A stretch of 42,795 nucleotides of DNA from NCBI GenBank assembly GCA_009773645.1, contig WSYB01000030.1:1-42795 (forward strand), read 5' to 3'. Shown piece after piece: positions 17,602 through 25,242 of the stretch; within the stretch, counting starts at the first letter, position 1; each line of letters opens with the position of its first letter. The position numbers were made by a program, and so were the translations under genes. The notes under the pieces are model-generated. The model ran no database searches. It had not been told where the DNA came from and worked only from the letters and a program-made list of their open reading frames with translations. Source of the DNA: Geobacteraceae bacterium. Its GTDB lineage: Bacteria; Desulfobacterota; Desulfuromonadia; Geobacterales; Geobacteraceae.

Positions 17602-18309
17602 ATGTATAAGCTTTCGGAAAAAGGGGAGCGGATTCAGGAGATGTTCGACAGCATCGCCCCCCGTTATGACTTCCTCAACAGGCTCTTGAGTTTAGGCATC
17701 GACCGCAGATGGCGGCGTTTTGCCGTGAGGCAGATCAAATACTCCGAACCGGGGCGCATCCTGGATGTGGCCACCGGCACCGGCGACGTGGCAATGGAAA
17801 TTGCCGCGCAGACTCCGGCGGCGGTGAACATCGTGGGGGTGGATTTTTCTCGCGAGATGGTGGAGCTGGGGAAGGATAAGATCAGAAACTCTTCGTATGC
17901 AGGCCGGATTACCATGGAAGTCGCCCCCTGCGAGGCCATCCCGTTCCCTGACGAAAGCTTCGATTCGGTCACCATCGCCTTCGGCATCAGGAACGTGGTC
18001 GACAGGGAGCAGGGTCTGAGGGAGATGCAGCGGGTTCTGAAACCGGGCGGCCGAGTGGTGATCCTGGAGTTCTCCACCCCCCGCTCGCAGCTCTTCAAGT
18101 CGCTCTACTACTTTTATTTCCTCCGGGTGCTGCCGGTCATCGGCGGGCTCTTCTCACGATTCAGCGCCTACAAGTACCTCCCCGATTCGGTGCTGGAATT
18201 CCCTTCCCGGGAAGATTTCAAGGCGCTCATGGCCGCAGCCGGCTTCGGAAGCCTGGCTCATTACGATCTCACCGGCGGCATTGCAACGGTATACGTGGGA
18301 GATAAGTAA
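17602..18309 (+). CDS. ubiE: Demethylmenaquinone/ubiquinone methyltransferase
   Basis: SAM-dependent C-methyltransferase that completes menaquinone synthesis (UbiE/MenG family), cytoplasmic. The 235-residue product has the family N-terminus FDSIAPRYDFLNRLLSLGID, the SAM-binding motif LDVATGTGDVA (about 54-64), a GVDFSREMVELG segment, IAFGIRNVVD, and the C-terminal FSAYKYLPDS signature. The start is the ATG at 17602, preceded by AAAGGATAGGGAAA. An upstream in-frame ATG (17554) adds 16 unlikely residues. In an anaerobic respirer the product quinone would be menaquinone, which feeds electrons to the cytochromes encoded next door, though that link is inference. Confidence 0.95.
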   Translation: MYKLSEKGERIQEMFDSIAPRYDFLNRLLSLGIDRRWRRFAVRQIKYSEPGRILDVATGTGDVAMEIAAQTPAAVNIVGVDFSREMVELGKDKIRNSSYAGRITMEVAPCEAIPFPDESFDSVTIAFGIRNVVDREQGLREMQRVLKPGGRVVILEFSTPRSQLFKSLYYFYFLRVLPVIGGLFSRFSAYKYLPDSVLEFPSREDFKALMAAAGFGSLAHYDLTGGIATVYVGDK

Positions 18310-18352
18310 CCGAAGAGGGAGTAACCGGCTTATCCGGTTACCCCCTCTTCGG
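18310..18352. terminator. Hairpin between convergent ubiE and cytochrome genes
   Basis: A long stem (CCGAAGAGGG and GTAACCGG paired with the complementary 3' half, loop cttat) starts immediately after the ubiE stop. It lacks a good T-run on either strand, but its position between two convergent genes suggests a shared terminator. Confidence 0.65.
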
Positions 18353-18377
18353 TTCAATCATCAGCATTTCGTTTTTG

Positions 18378-18692
18378 CTACTTCTTATGGCATCTCACGC
18401 AACTTGTCTGGTCTTTTGTTGCAAATGCCCTGGTGCCGTTATGGCATTCGCCGCAGAACTTCCCCCCGTTTATATCCGCCATCTTCATTTCTGCCGCGCC
18501 CTTTTTCATCTTGAATATCTTCGTATGGCAGTCGGTGCATTTAATTCCCTTGTCGGCGTGGATTTTCCCGTCAAAGACTACCTTCCCCATGGGCGAATCC
18601 CACGCTACGGTTTTCCCGGCGGGAACCGCCCCGGCGTTGCCCGCCAGAGCAAAACCGATCAGTAAAGTCATAACCACTAGAAAACGATTCAT
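18378..18692 (-). CDS. Periplasmic triheme c7-type cytochrome
   Basis: A 104-residue secreted cytochrome with a signal peptide (about 1-22) and three heme-binding motifs: CTDCH (52-56), CGECH (80-84) and CVRCH (98-102). Extra histidines such as His45 are available as distal ligands. The segment AWDSPMGKVVFDGKIHADKG is typical of the c7-type triheme domain found in Geobacter relatives. Such proteins shuttle electrons through the periplasm. It is 35 bp downstream of the CHRD-heme gene and probably shares its promoter. It ends at the hairpin facing ubiE. Confidence 0.88.
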   Translation of the reverse strand: MNRFLVVMTLLIGFALAGNAGAVPAGKTVAWDSPMGKVVFDGKIHADKGIKCTDCHTKIFKMKKGAAEMKMADINGGKFCGECHNGTRAFATKDQTSCVRCHKK

Positions 18693-18727
18693 ACGTCATA
18701 TCCCCTTTTTGAAAATAATGAGATGGT

Positions 18728-20344
18728 CTAGTTATTCTGCGCCCCTTCGCCGATCCATCCCTGGATGGCGCTTATGGCGCTGGGGTTCAGGGTGTCGAGG
18801 AACGGTCCGCCGAGGGGCATTCGCAGGTTCTGGTCCGAAAGCCCGCTGCCGCTCACCCGCTTGTAGAGGACGCTGTTGGCGGAGTCGCCGGGGATCACCC
18901 TCGTACCGGTAACTTGCAAATGGACCGCCGGGACGTTGACCAGGTTCGCGTACGACACCCCCACGGTCAGGGGCATGAACGAGGCGATCCTGCCGCCGGC
19001 GTGGCAGGCGATGCAGTAGGTGTCGAATATCTGCTGGATGTGGGCCGAGAACGAAACCCCCGCTGACGGAAAGACGACGGGCTGCTGGGGAGCGCCGGGT
19101 GTCACGGGTGCACTTATGGTTGTTCCTCCGCCGAGGGTAAAGACGCCGTTCGTCGGGACGATGTTGATCTGGCCGCGGATCTCGCCGCTTCTCGTCTGTT
19201 GGTCACGCGGGGTATGGACGTTGAAATAGAGATTCCCGGCGTTGAACGCGGTCACCAGCGCCGGGGTCAGGACCCGATCGCTCTCCCGGACGATCCAGTC
19301 TTCGGTGGGGGGCGCGGTGGAAATCTTGTCAAGGTTGACGCGGACGCCGCCGGCAACCCCGACCGCCCCCTCGTGAATATGGGCGGCAAATGCGCCGGTC
19401 AACCCGGCGGTCTTCACGTCGCCGAAGACCTCGCGAGTCACGGAATTGACCACCGCGACCCCCGTGCCGTTGGCTGTAGTCGCAATCGGCGGCACCTCCT
19501 GGGTGCCGTTCAGGAGGGCGTTCTTGACGGTCAGGGTCGAGGACAGTATCTGACCGCGGATCTCGCCGCCGGGATTGGCATCAGAGTGGACGTTGAAGTA
19601 GAGGTTTCCGGCATTGAACGACGCCACCTGGGCATCGGTCAACGCGGCACCGGCGGGAACGGCCCAGATGCCGCTGCCGGCTGGCGTTTCTGTCAGGGGG
19701 ATGATGACGGAACCGTTCACCCCGGCGGCACCCTCGTGGATATGGGCCTGCGTGCCGACCACCCCGGTGGCTCTGACGAAACCGCTGACCCGCTTGGTTG
19801 CGGGATCGAGGGCCAGGACGCCGGTGCCGCCGGCAGTTGTGGTGACCGGCGGGGTCTCGTTGGTGCCGGAGAGGGAGGCGAACCGCACCTGCTGGGTGAG
19901 CTGGCCGCGGATCTCCCCTCCCGGGAACTTCGCACTGTGGACATTGTAGTAGAGCTCTCCGGCGTTCAGCTTCGTAAACTGGTCGGGCGTGAGGACTGTC
20001 CCGTCGGGAATCGACCAGATGGTCGGCCCGCCGGCAAGGGGGATTTCAACCGGTCCTTCCGCCCCGGGGCCGCCGCTGTGGATGTGGGCCGCCGTGCCGA
20101 GAACCCCCGTGGTGACGATGACCCCGCTGATTTTCAGGGTGGCGGGGTCCACGGTAATGGCGCCTGCGCCGCTGGAGCTGAAATTGGTGAAGATGGGATC
20201 CGCCTGGGAGCGGGTCAGGAGGGCGGAAACGTTGATGGCGGCCGGCGGCTGTGGCGCCCCTCCACCGCCGTCTCCGCACGCGGTAATGAACAGGAACGCG
20301 GCAAGCATGCACCACAATTGAATGAAATGTCTCTTCCGGGCCAT
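18728..20344 (-). CDS. Lipoprotein with three CHRD domains and a c-type heme domain
   Basis: A 538-residue predicted lipoprotein: signal peptide with lipobox ending at Cys23. Three CHRD domains follow (about 37-150, 155-265 and 275-395), each with an AHIH motif and a LYFNVHS/GGEIRGQ motif. A Pro-rich linker then leads to a C-terminal cytochrome c domain with CIACH at 444-448 and a likely axial Met near 509 (LRMPLGG). CHRD domains occur in chordin and in bacterial surface proteins and their ligand is unknown; the conserved histidines suggest metal binding. A perfect AGGAGG precedes the ATG. The gene has its own promoter and is followed by the triheme cytochrome, so it probably adds a monoheme site on the outer surface or periplasmic face. 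Confidence 0.85.
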   Translation of the reverse strand: MARKRHFIQLWCMLAAFLFITACGDGGGGAPQPPAAINVSALLTRSQADPIFTNFSSSGAGAITVDPATLKISGVIVTTGVLGTAAHIHSGGPGAEGPVEIPLAGGPTIWSIPDGTVLTPDQFTKLNAGELYYNVHSAKFPGGEIRGQLTQQVRFASLSGTNETPPVTTTAGGTGVLALDPATKRVSGFVRATGVVGTQAHIHEGAAGVNGSVIIPLTETPAGSGIWAVPAGAALTDAQVASFNAGNLYFNVHSDANPGGEIRGQILSSTLTVKNALLNGTQEVPPIATTANGTGVAVVNSVTREVFGDVKTAGLTGAFAAHIHEGAVGVAGGVRVNLDKISTAPPTEDWIVRESDRVLTPALVTAFNAGNLYFNVHTPRDQQTRSGEIRGQINIVPTNGVFTLGGGTTISAPVTPGAPQQPVVFPSAGVSFSAHIQQIFDTYCIACHAGGRIASFMPLTVGVSYANLVNVPAVHLQVTGTRVIPGDSANSVLYKRVSGSGLSDQNLRMPLGGPFLDTLNPSAISAIQGWIGEGAQNN

Positions 20345-20393
20345 CGTTATCCTCCTTTTAAACGCTGATTTGAAATTTCGGGCCGACGGAAAA

Positions 20394-20421
20394 AGTCTAA
20401 CCGAAACCGGGTGATTGTCAA
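20394..20421 (-). promoter_or_regulatory. Promoter of the CHRD-heme/triheme unit
   Basis: TTGACA (20416-20421) and TAGACT (20394-20399) on the minus strand are 16 bases apart. They lie after the terminator of the eleven-heme gene and 50 bases before the CHRD-protein ATG. Confidence 0.6.
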
Positions 20422-20443
20422 CGCACGGACGGCAGTCAGGTCA

Positions 20444-20471
20444 GAAAAAAGCCCCGGATTTCTCCGGGGCT
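20444..20471 (-). terminator. Intrinsic terminator of the barrel-cytochrome operon
   Basis: GCCCCGG (20451-20457) pairs with CCGGGGC (20464-20470). On the minus strand the stem is followed by six T residues. It separates the eleven-heme gene from the CHRD unit. Confidence 0.88.
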
Positions 20472-20525
20472 CCATAATATGCGAAACATCATCAGCGTGA
20501 CGGCAGATCCGGCTCGCGTCAAGGA

Positions 20526-22811
20526 CTACTGGCGGGGGTTGTACCCGCCACCTGGCTGCGGATCGTAGTTGGCCGCCGGCCGCGTTCCCGCCGGCCGCGG
20601 CTGGGCGCTCCGGTTCGGCTGGCCGGCCACACCATTGGCCTGCAGGTCGTCGTACGCATCCCGCAGGATCTGGATGTTGTACCGGTAGTTGTGGGTGGCG
20701 GCCGAGGGGTTCGGCTGGCCGATCTGGCTGACCGGTGCCGCGGATGGGAGCCCTTTGATCACGTATTGGAGGTTGAAGGCCGCCTTAAGGGTCGGGAGGG
20801 TCCAGGCAACAAAACCATTAGCGGAGATATGAGCCAGCCCCGCCTGGAAGAAGTACGGGTAATTGTTGTCGTCATATTCTATACCGTTCGCCTGGAGCAG
20901 TAATATCAGTTGGAGCGACAGGTCCCTGATCTCTCCGGGAATCCCTTCGATAAGCCCATCCCCGTCGTAGTCGTTGGTCGGGTCGAAGACGGTGTCGCGG
21001 AAGCTGTCCAGCCCCGCCTTGGTGGCCGGCACCCGGCCGCTGTGGCAAGCGGCGACGTTGCAGGAGGCGTTGTTGACCGCGCCGTCCGCCTCGGCGAAGA
21101 CCCGCCAGCTATGCCCGCCCAAGTCGTTGCGGCCGCTCTGCACCATGTGGCAGTTATCGCAGTTGGCCTGCTGGTGGGCCGCAACCTCTCCATACTGCTT
21201 GGTGGAGTACTCGTAGGCATTCCTCCCCCAGAGCATGCTGCCTGTGCCGAGGTAGTGCTCGTTCAGGAAGGCTGCACCCGCTAGGGTGTTATCGGCGGCG
21301 AGGCGCAGCTTGAAGAGGGTGAAGCCCGACTCGCGCCCCTGGTGGCAGAAGACACAGATAGTTTCGTTGCCGGTGGCCGCCGGCACAGGAGTGTTGTCGA
21401 GAAAAACATTGCCGGTAAATTTGAGTGATCCTACGGTGACATTAGTTGTCAAGTTGGTTGTTCTTATAGGGGAAGAGTAATGGGTCATGGCCACCGGCTT
21501 GCGGGTGTTCTTTCTGTTGCCCGGCGCATCCTTGTGCGGGTCGTGGCAGGTGATGCAGGTGACGGTCACGTCGCCGAAGACCACGAGAGCGGCCGGGGTC
21601 CCCTGGACATCGTCCTGGTAGGCAAGGGAGGTCAGGCCGTTGTGGCACTTGAAGCATTGGTAGTTGTTAACAAACCTCGTAGAACCGGCCGGTATGTAAC
21701 TGGCATTTCTGGTTGTGGTGGCGGTTGCACCAGTGGTTGTCAGGGCCATATCTATCGGATAGGTAGTCCGGTGATCTCCGATGGCAAAGGCTTGTCCGGT
21801 CGCCTCGTTGATGTATGCGGGGGGATTGGCCGCGAACTCGGCAAAGGCAGCGGCATTTCGGTCGCCGTGGCCGGAACCTGCCCATTGGGTGTGGATGTCG
21901 TCCTGATGCGTTGCCAGTCCGCTGTTCTTGTAAGTCCCCTTGGTGTGGCATGGGGCGCAGAGCATATCGGGGTTCAGCTCGTTGTTTCTCCCGATGACCT
22001 TGTTGAAATCAGGGGTCGTCGCGGTGCCCGCCGCGGTCCCCGCCGCGGGGAAGGCCGCCCCGTCCGGCTGGAAGATGGTGGCGGCCAGTCTCACTCCCTG
22101 GTTGACCTGCTGGCCGGTGGTGAGATCGACCATGAACTTCCGGAAAACCGGGTAGCCTACCGATGCGGCGCGCTGGGCGATGTTAGCCCTTTGTTGCGGC
22201 TGATGGCCGTCGTGGCAGGAGGCGCACGCTACCCCCGGGGTTGCCAGATTGTTCAGGTCCGGCTTGACCATGTTGCCGGCAAAATCGAACTCGAACCGCT
22301 GGTTTACGTTGTGACAGCGGGAACACTCCTCGACATGCTTCCCGGCGGGGACCGGCGTGGGGATCTGCGAGAAGGAGCTGTCCGGTATCTGGTTAGTGTT
22401 GGCGTGTCTCGTGATGTTGAAGTCGGCAAGCGCCGGCGTAGTCGAACCGGAGATCACCGGATGGCAGCTCGCCTGGGCGCATTGCGCGGCGGGGGGGGTG
22501 GGGAACGGAATCGGACCGATCCCCCGGTGGAGGCTCCCGCCGCCATGGCAGTCCTCGCACTGGACACCGGCAACCGAAGTGTGGGTAGTTCCCAGCCACT
22601 TGGCAACAATCGTCGGTCCGGTTGCAGGGTCCTCTGTTAGATCTCTGGTTGCAGCATGACAGACGTTGGTGCAGGAAGCGGAACCTACCTTGGTTGTCGA
22701 AGCCAGCGGGTCCGCCGCTCCCTCCTTCTTGGCAGAGCCGCAACCGCCAAGCAGCACGGCCAGCAGGAATGCCGATGCTGCCATGAAACTCAAGAAGATG
22801 TTTCTACGCAT
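20526..22811 (-). CDS. Outer-membrane multiheme cytochrome lipoprotein
   Basis: A 761-residue predicted lipoprotein (lipobox LGGC, Cys24) with eleven possible heme-binding motifs. Eight are CXXCH: CEDCH at 85-89, CSRCH at 163-167, CASCH at 196-200, and then CAPCH, CFKCH, CITCH, CVFCH and CDNCH. Three are spaced differently: CTNVCH at 47-52 (CX3CH), CAQASCH at 111-117 and CNVAACH late in the protein (both CX4CH). The last 150 residues have no heme motif, and the C-terminus is rich in Pro, Gly and Arg. The start is the ATG at 22811 after a strong AAGGAGG; a 15-codon upstream extension is unlikely. Placement after the barrel and nine-heme genes suggests it is the exposed terminal cytochrome of the conduit. 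Confidence 0.88.
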   Translation of the reverse strand: MRRNIFLSFMAASAFLLAVLLGGCGSAKKEGAADPLASTTKVGSASCTNVCHAATRDLTEDPATGPTIVAKWLGTTHTSVAGVQCEDCHGGGSLHRGIGPIPFPTPPAAQCAQASCHPVISGSTTPALADFNITRHANTNQIPDSSFSQIPTPVPAGKHVEECSRCHNVNQRFEFDFAGNMVKPDLNNLATPGVACASCHDGHQPQQRANIAQRAASVGYPVFRKFMVDLTTGQQVNQGVRLAATIFQPDGAAFPAAGTAAGTATTPDFNKVIGRNNELNPDMLCAPCHTKGTYKNSGLATHQDDIHTQWAGSGHGDRNAAAFAEFAANPPAYINEATGQAFAIGDHRTTYPIDMALTTTGATATTTRNASYIPAGSTRFVNNYQCFKCHNGLTSLAYQDDVQGTPAALVVFGDVTVTCITCHDPHKDAPGNRKNTRKPVAMTHYSSPIRTTNLTTNVTVGSLKFTGNVFLDNTPVPAATGNETICVFCHQGRESGFTLFKLRLAADNTLAGAAFLNEHYLGTGSMLWGRNAYEYSTKQYGEVAAHQQANCDNCHMVQSGRNDLGGHSWRVFAEADGAVNNASCNVAACHSGRVPATKAGLDSFRDTVFDPTNDYDGDGLIEGIPGEIRDLSLQLILLLQANGIEYDDNNYPYFFQAGLAHISANGFVAWTLPTLKAAFNLQYVIKGLPSAAPVSQIGQPNPSAATHNYRYNIQILRDAYDDLQANGVAGQPNRSAQPRPAGTRPAANYDPQPGGGYNPRQ

Positions 22812-22837
22812 GTAAACTTCCTCCTTTCGACAGTAAT

Positions 22838-23632
22838 TTAGAAAGTATCGTGGCACTTGATGCAGCTTCTGCCATTGCTCTTATCCTTGAAGTTCCCCTT
22901 GACGGCATTCCAGTTCCGCGGATGGGGATTGACCTTCAACCCTGTCCGGGCACTGTGGCAGGTGAGGCAGACATCGCCGTCCGAGTGACAGGTCTGGCAG
23001 GACTGGAGATTCCTGCGCGCTTCCCTGGCATGGTCCCCCGACCATGTATGACTGGGCACAATTCCTCCCGGATGGCAGGTCTGGCAGACCGTAGGGTTGA
23101 TGACGCCGTTCTGCTCAAAAATGGCATGCTGGGGACCGACACTGCCGAGTCTGATGTCCCGGAACTGGCGCCGGTGCGACAGGAACTGCAGGTCAGTGGG
23201 TCTGAACCGCGAGTGGCACTGGGTGCAGAACTTCTGCTCGGTGTGACACCTGACGCAGCTCTGTGGGTTGTCCAGGGCCTTGATGGGATGTATCTCCAGC
23301 CAGTCGCTACGATGGCTCTTGGGGATATAGTCACGCTTGTAGTTCTGGGTCGAAAGCTTTACGTCGATCCCTCCCCCCTGATGGCAATCTAGACACCACG
23401 ATTGTTCATGGCATTCAGCGCACTTGGCGTTGGCCTTGCTGGCCAGACTCCGGTGTCCCCTCACCCAGTCGGCATCGTGATTGAGGGCAATCCCCTCTGC
23501 CTTGTGGCAGCTGTTGCAATCGGAAATTTTCATTGAAGCATATTCTTTATGGGGCTCCTTCTGTGCGACGGCCTGTTGCACGTACAAAATTGACAGCGAA
23601 AGCATCATGAACCCAAACAGCAGTTTCTTCAC
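22838..23632 (-). CDS. Periplasmic nine-heme cytochrome c
   Basis: A 264-residue secreted cytochrome: signal peptide cleaved after AVA at about residue 23, then nine CXXCH motifs (CNSCH, CAECH, CLDCH, CVRCH, CTQCH, CQTCH twice, CLTCH, CIKCH). Many additional histidines can serve as second axial ligands. A lipobox is absent, so it should be soluble in the periplasm or plugged into the barrel. It starts with GTG, 9 bases after a GGGGG stretch. The gene is 15 bp after the barrel gene and 26 bp before the eleven-heme lipoprotein. This gene order matches porin-cytochrome complexes of metal-reducing bacteria. Confidence 0.9.
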   Translation of the reverse strand: MKKLLFGFMMLSLSILYVQQAVAQKEPHKEYASMKISDCNSCHKAEGIALNHDADWVRGHRSLASKANAKCAECHEQSWCLDCHQGGGIDVKLSTQNYKRDYIPKSHRSDWLEIHPIKALDNPQSCVRCHTEQKFCTQCHSRFRPTDLQFLSHRRQFRDIRLGSVGPQHAIFEQNGVINPTVCQTCHPGGIVPSHTWSGDHAREARRNLQSCQTCHSDGDVCLTCHSARTGLKVNPHPRNWNAVKGNFKDKSNGRSCIKCHDTF

Positions 23633-23647
23633 AGGTATACCCCCTTT

Positions 23648-24868
23648 CTAAAAGTCGTAATCAAAGATGAAGCGCCCCTGCACATTGCTGTTGCGCGTTT
23701 CGGTGATGTCGTCTTCGATGCGCAGCGATGCCCGCATATTCTGGGCAAGCCTGTATTTACCGCCGAGCCAGTACTTCTGGGCAATCTGGTCACCGGAGGT
23801 GCTGGGGAAAAAATCCCGCCGATAAGCGTCAACGGTGAGTCCGCCGGCAAGCTGCAGTTCCTTGGTCGCATCCCAGGTCGCATCGAAAATTCCGCCGTCC
23901 AGCCTGCCGCCGACGCCTTGGCGCTTGTCGTAGGCAAGGCCGACAGTGACGGTATCCACCGGGCGTAGCGTACATCCCACTTCATATACGTCGGCAAACC
24001 CGTCGTCCCCGTAATCCTGCCTGCTGTAACCGGCGTTGACCGCTATTTTATCAGTAATGGTGTAGTCTGCCCGGAATACCCCTTCCTGGTAGCGGTTCAC
24101 CGCGAATACCGAGAAGATGGAGGTGGTGTCAAAAGTGGGATAACTTTGGAACCACTCGCCGGTAAATATCAGCTTGGCGGTGGGGAAATACTTGACCCCG
24201 GCCAGTACTTCACTGAAAACCTCACTGGTCAGATCATAGCGCGCATCACTGTACAGTTTAATTCTGTCAAACAGATACTGCTTGAAAGACGCCCCGACAA
24301 CATCGCGGGAAACATCACCGGCGTCCCACTTGCGGAACCAGCTCACGTCCAGGTCGGTCTTTCTGAAGCCGGCGAGATAGGCTGCCATCCCGAGCGCATA
24401 GTTCCCCTCATGACCAATTTCCCCATCCAGCCCGAAAACCACATCGCGGCCCCCCAGCACGGTAAAGGCGACGGGTCCGACATTTTTCAGGTCGAGCTGG
24501 GCGCCGTCGATGATGGCAGTTCCGGCCGACAGATTGACAAACCGGCGTCCCATTCTGATGTCCAGCTTGTCATACAGATCGCGGTACTCGCCATAGAGGT
24601 AGTAGAGCCTGCCGTTCAATCCTTCGCCGTTGTTCAGGTCCTGGGTACCCCTGCCGTAGCCGTAAATGGCGAATTTCCCGGCCTCGTCTATCTTGATGAC
24701 GGAAAGCCGGAGGTATTCAGCCAGCTCCACCTGGCGCCGGTTGTTGAAATCATTGATGAACCAGAGCGCCTGGGTCGAGCTTCTCCCTTTCATCTCCGCT
24801 CCCCAGCCGGTTGTGGCGCAAAGAAGCAAGACGAACAGAAGCAATCGTGATAACCCTTTGATTCCCAT
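23648..24868 (-). CDS. Outer-membrane beta-barrel (porin of a cytochrome conduit)
   Basis: A 406-residue secreted protein: signal peptide ending at about WGA (residue 24), then alternating hydrophobic/polar strands with many Tyr, Asp and Arg through to a C-terminal Phe (RFIFDYDF). The C-terminal aromatic is the signal used by the Bam machinery for barrel insertion. No heme motif is present. The start is the ATG at 24868, after GGGAGG at 7 bases; the 14-codon upstream extension is unlikely. It is first in the operon with two multiheme cytochromes, so it likely forms the sheath that lets electrons cross the outer membrane, as PCC/Ext barrels do in Geobacter. Sequence similarity among these barrels is low, so the role is from context. 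Confidence 0.8.
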   Translation of the reverse strand: MGIKGLSRLLLFVLLLCATTGWGAEMKGRSSTQALWFINDFNNRRQVELAEYLRLSVIKIDEAGKFAIYGYGRGTQDLNNGEGLNGRLYYLYGEYRDLYDKLDIRMGRRFVNLSAGTAIIDGAQLDLKNVGPVAFTVLGGRDVVFGLDGEIGHEGNYALGMAAYLAGFRKTDLDVSWFRKWDAGDVSRDVVGASFKQYLFDRIKLYSDARYDLTSEVFSEVLAGVKYFPTAKLIFTGEWFQSYPTFDTTSIFSVFAVNRYQEGVFRADYTITDKIAVNAGYSRQDYGDDGFADVYEVGCTLRPVDTVTVGLAYDKRQGVGGRLDGGIFDATWDATKELQLAGGLTVDAYRRDFFPSTSGDQIAQKYWLGGKYRLAQNMRASLRIEDDITETRNSNVQGRFIFDYDF

Positions 24869-25242
24869 CAATCGGACCTCCCTTCTTGAATTTAAATTAC
24901 ATAATTGCACATTGCCGCATCCTGCGATGAATCTGGTTTACCTCCTCATCTCCTGAACCCATAACCTCTCATCGCGTATCGCGGCCCTTACATTATTGGA
25001 TTCGTCATATTTTGCATACATATATGCTACAGAAATCTACCACGGTTTATGGAAATGTCTACCGGCAACCAATATTTTTCTGAGGCCGGGTAATAGCAAT
25101 AATCATGGTCATAGTCGGACAAAAACCGGCTGACAAGGGGGATAAGCATATGGTTAACGGAGATAAAGGAAAGAGAAGGGATTGCGCACAGATGCAGGCT
25201 TTGCAGCGAGTATTTCGCGGGGAAAAGAAAATATCCCTTCGT
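24869..25242. other. 374-bp intergenic region before the conduit operon
   Basis: No convincing gene. It must hold the promoter of the barrel-cytochrome operon, but no strong sigma70 or sigma54 (GG-N10-GC) match was found by eye. A palindrome GCATA-CATA-TATGC at 25014-25027 could be a regulator site. A plus-strand open frame at 25105-25401 overlaps the MFS gene on the other strand, is very rich in Arg, Lys and Glu, and is probably spurious. No GEMM-type riboswitch pattern was recognised. Confidence 0.5.

Noticed and set aside
19199-20368. Long plus-strand open frame (389 codons) opposite the CHRD gene
   Set aside because: High-GC shadow of a real gene: the minus strand has a signal peptide, repeated domains and a heme motif, while this frame has no recognisable features.
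21480-22640. 386-codon plus-strand frame opposite the eleven-heme cytochrome
   Set aside because: The other strand encodes CXXCH motifs throughout. This frame has none and is a by-product of GC-rich codons.
24869-25242. Searched for a GEMM (c-di-GMP/cGAMP) riboswitch ahead of the cytochrome operon, as is common in Geobacter
   Set aside because: No conserved GEMM core sequence was recognised on the minus strand. A covariance search could still find a diverged one.
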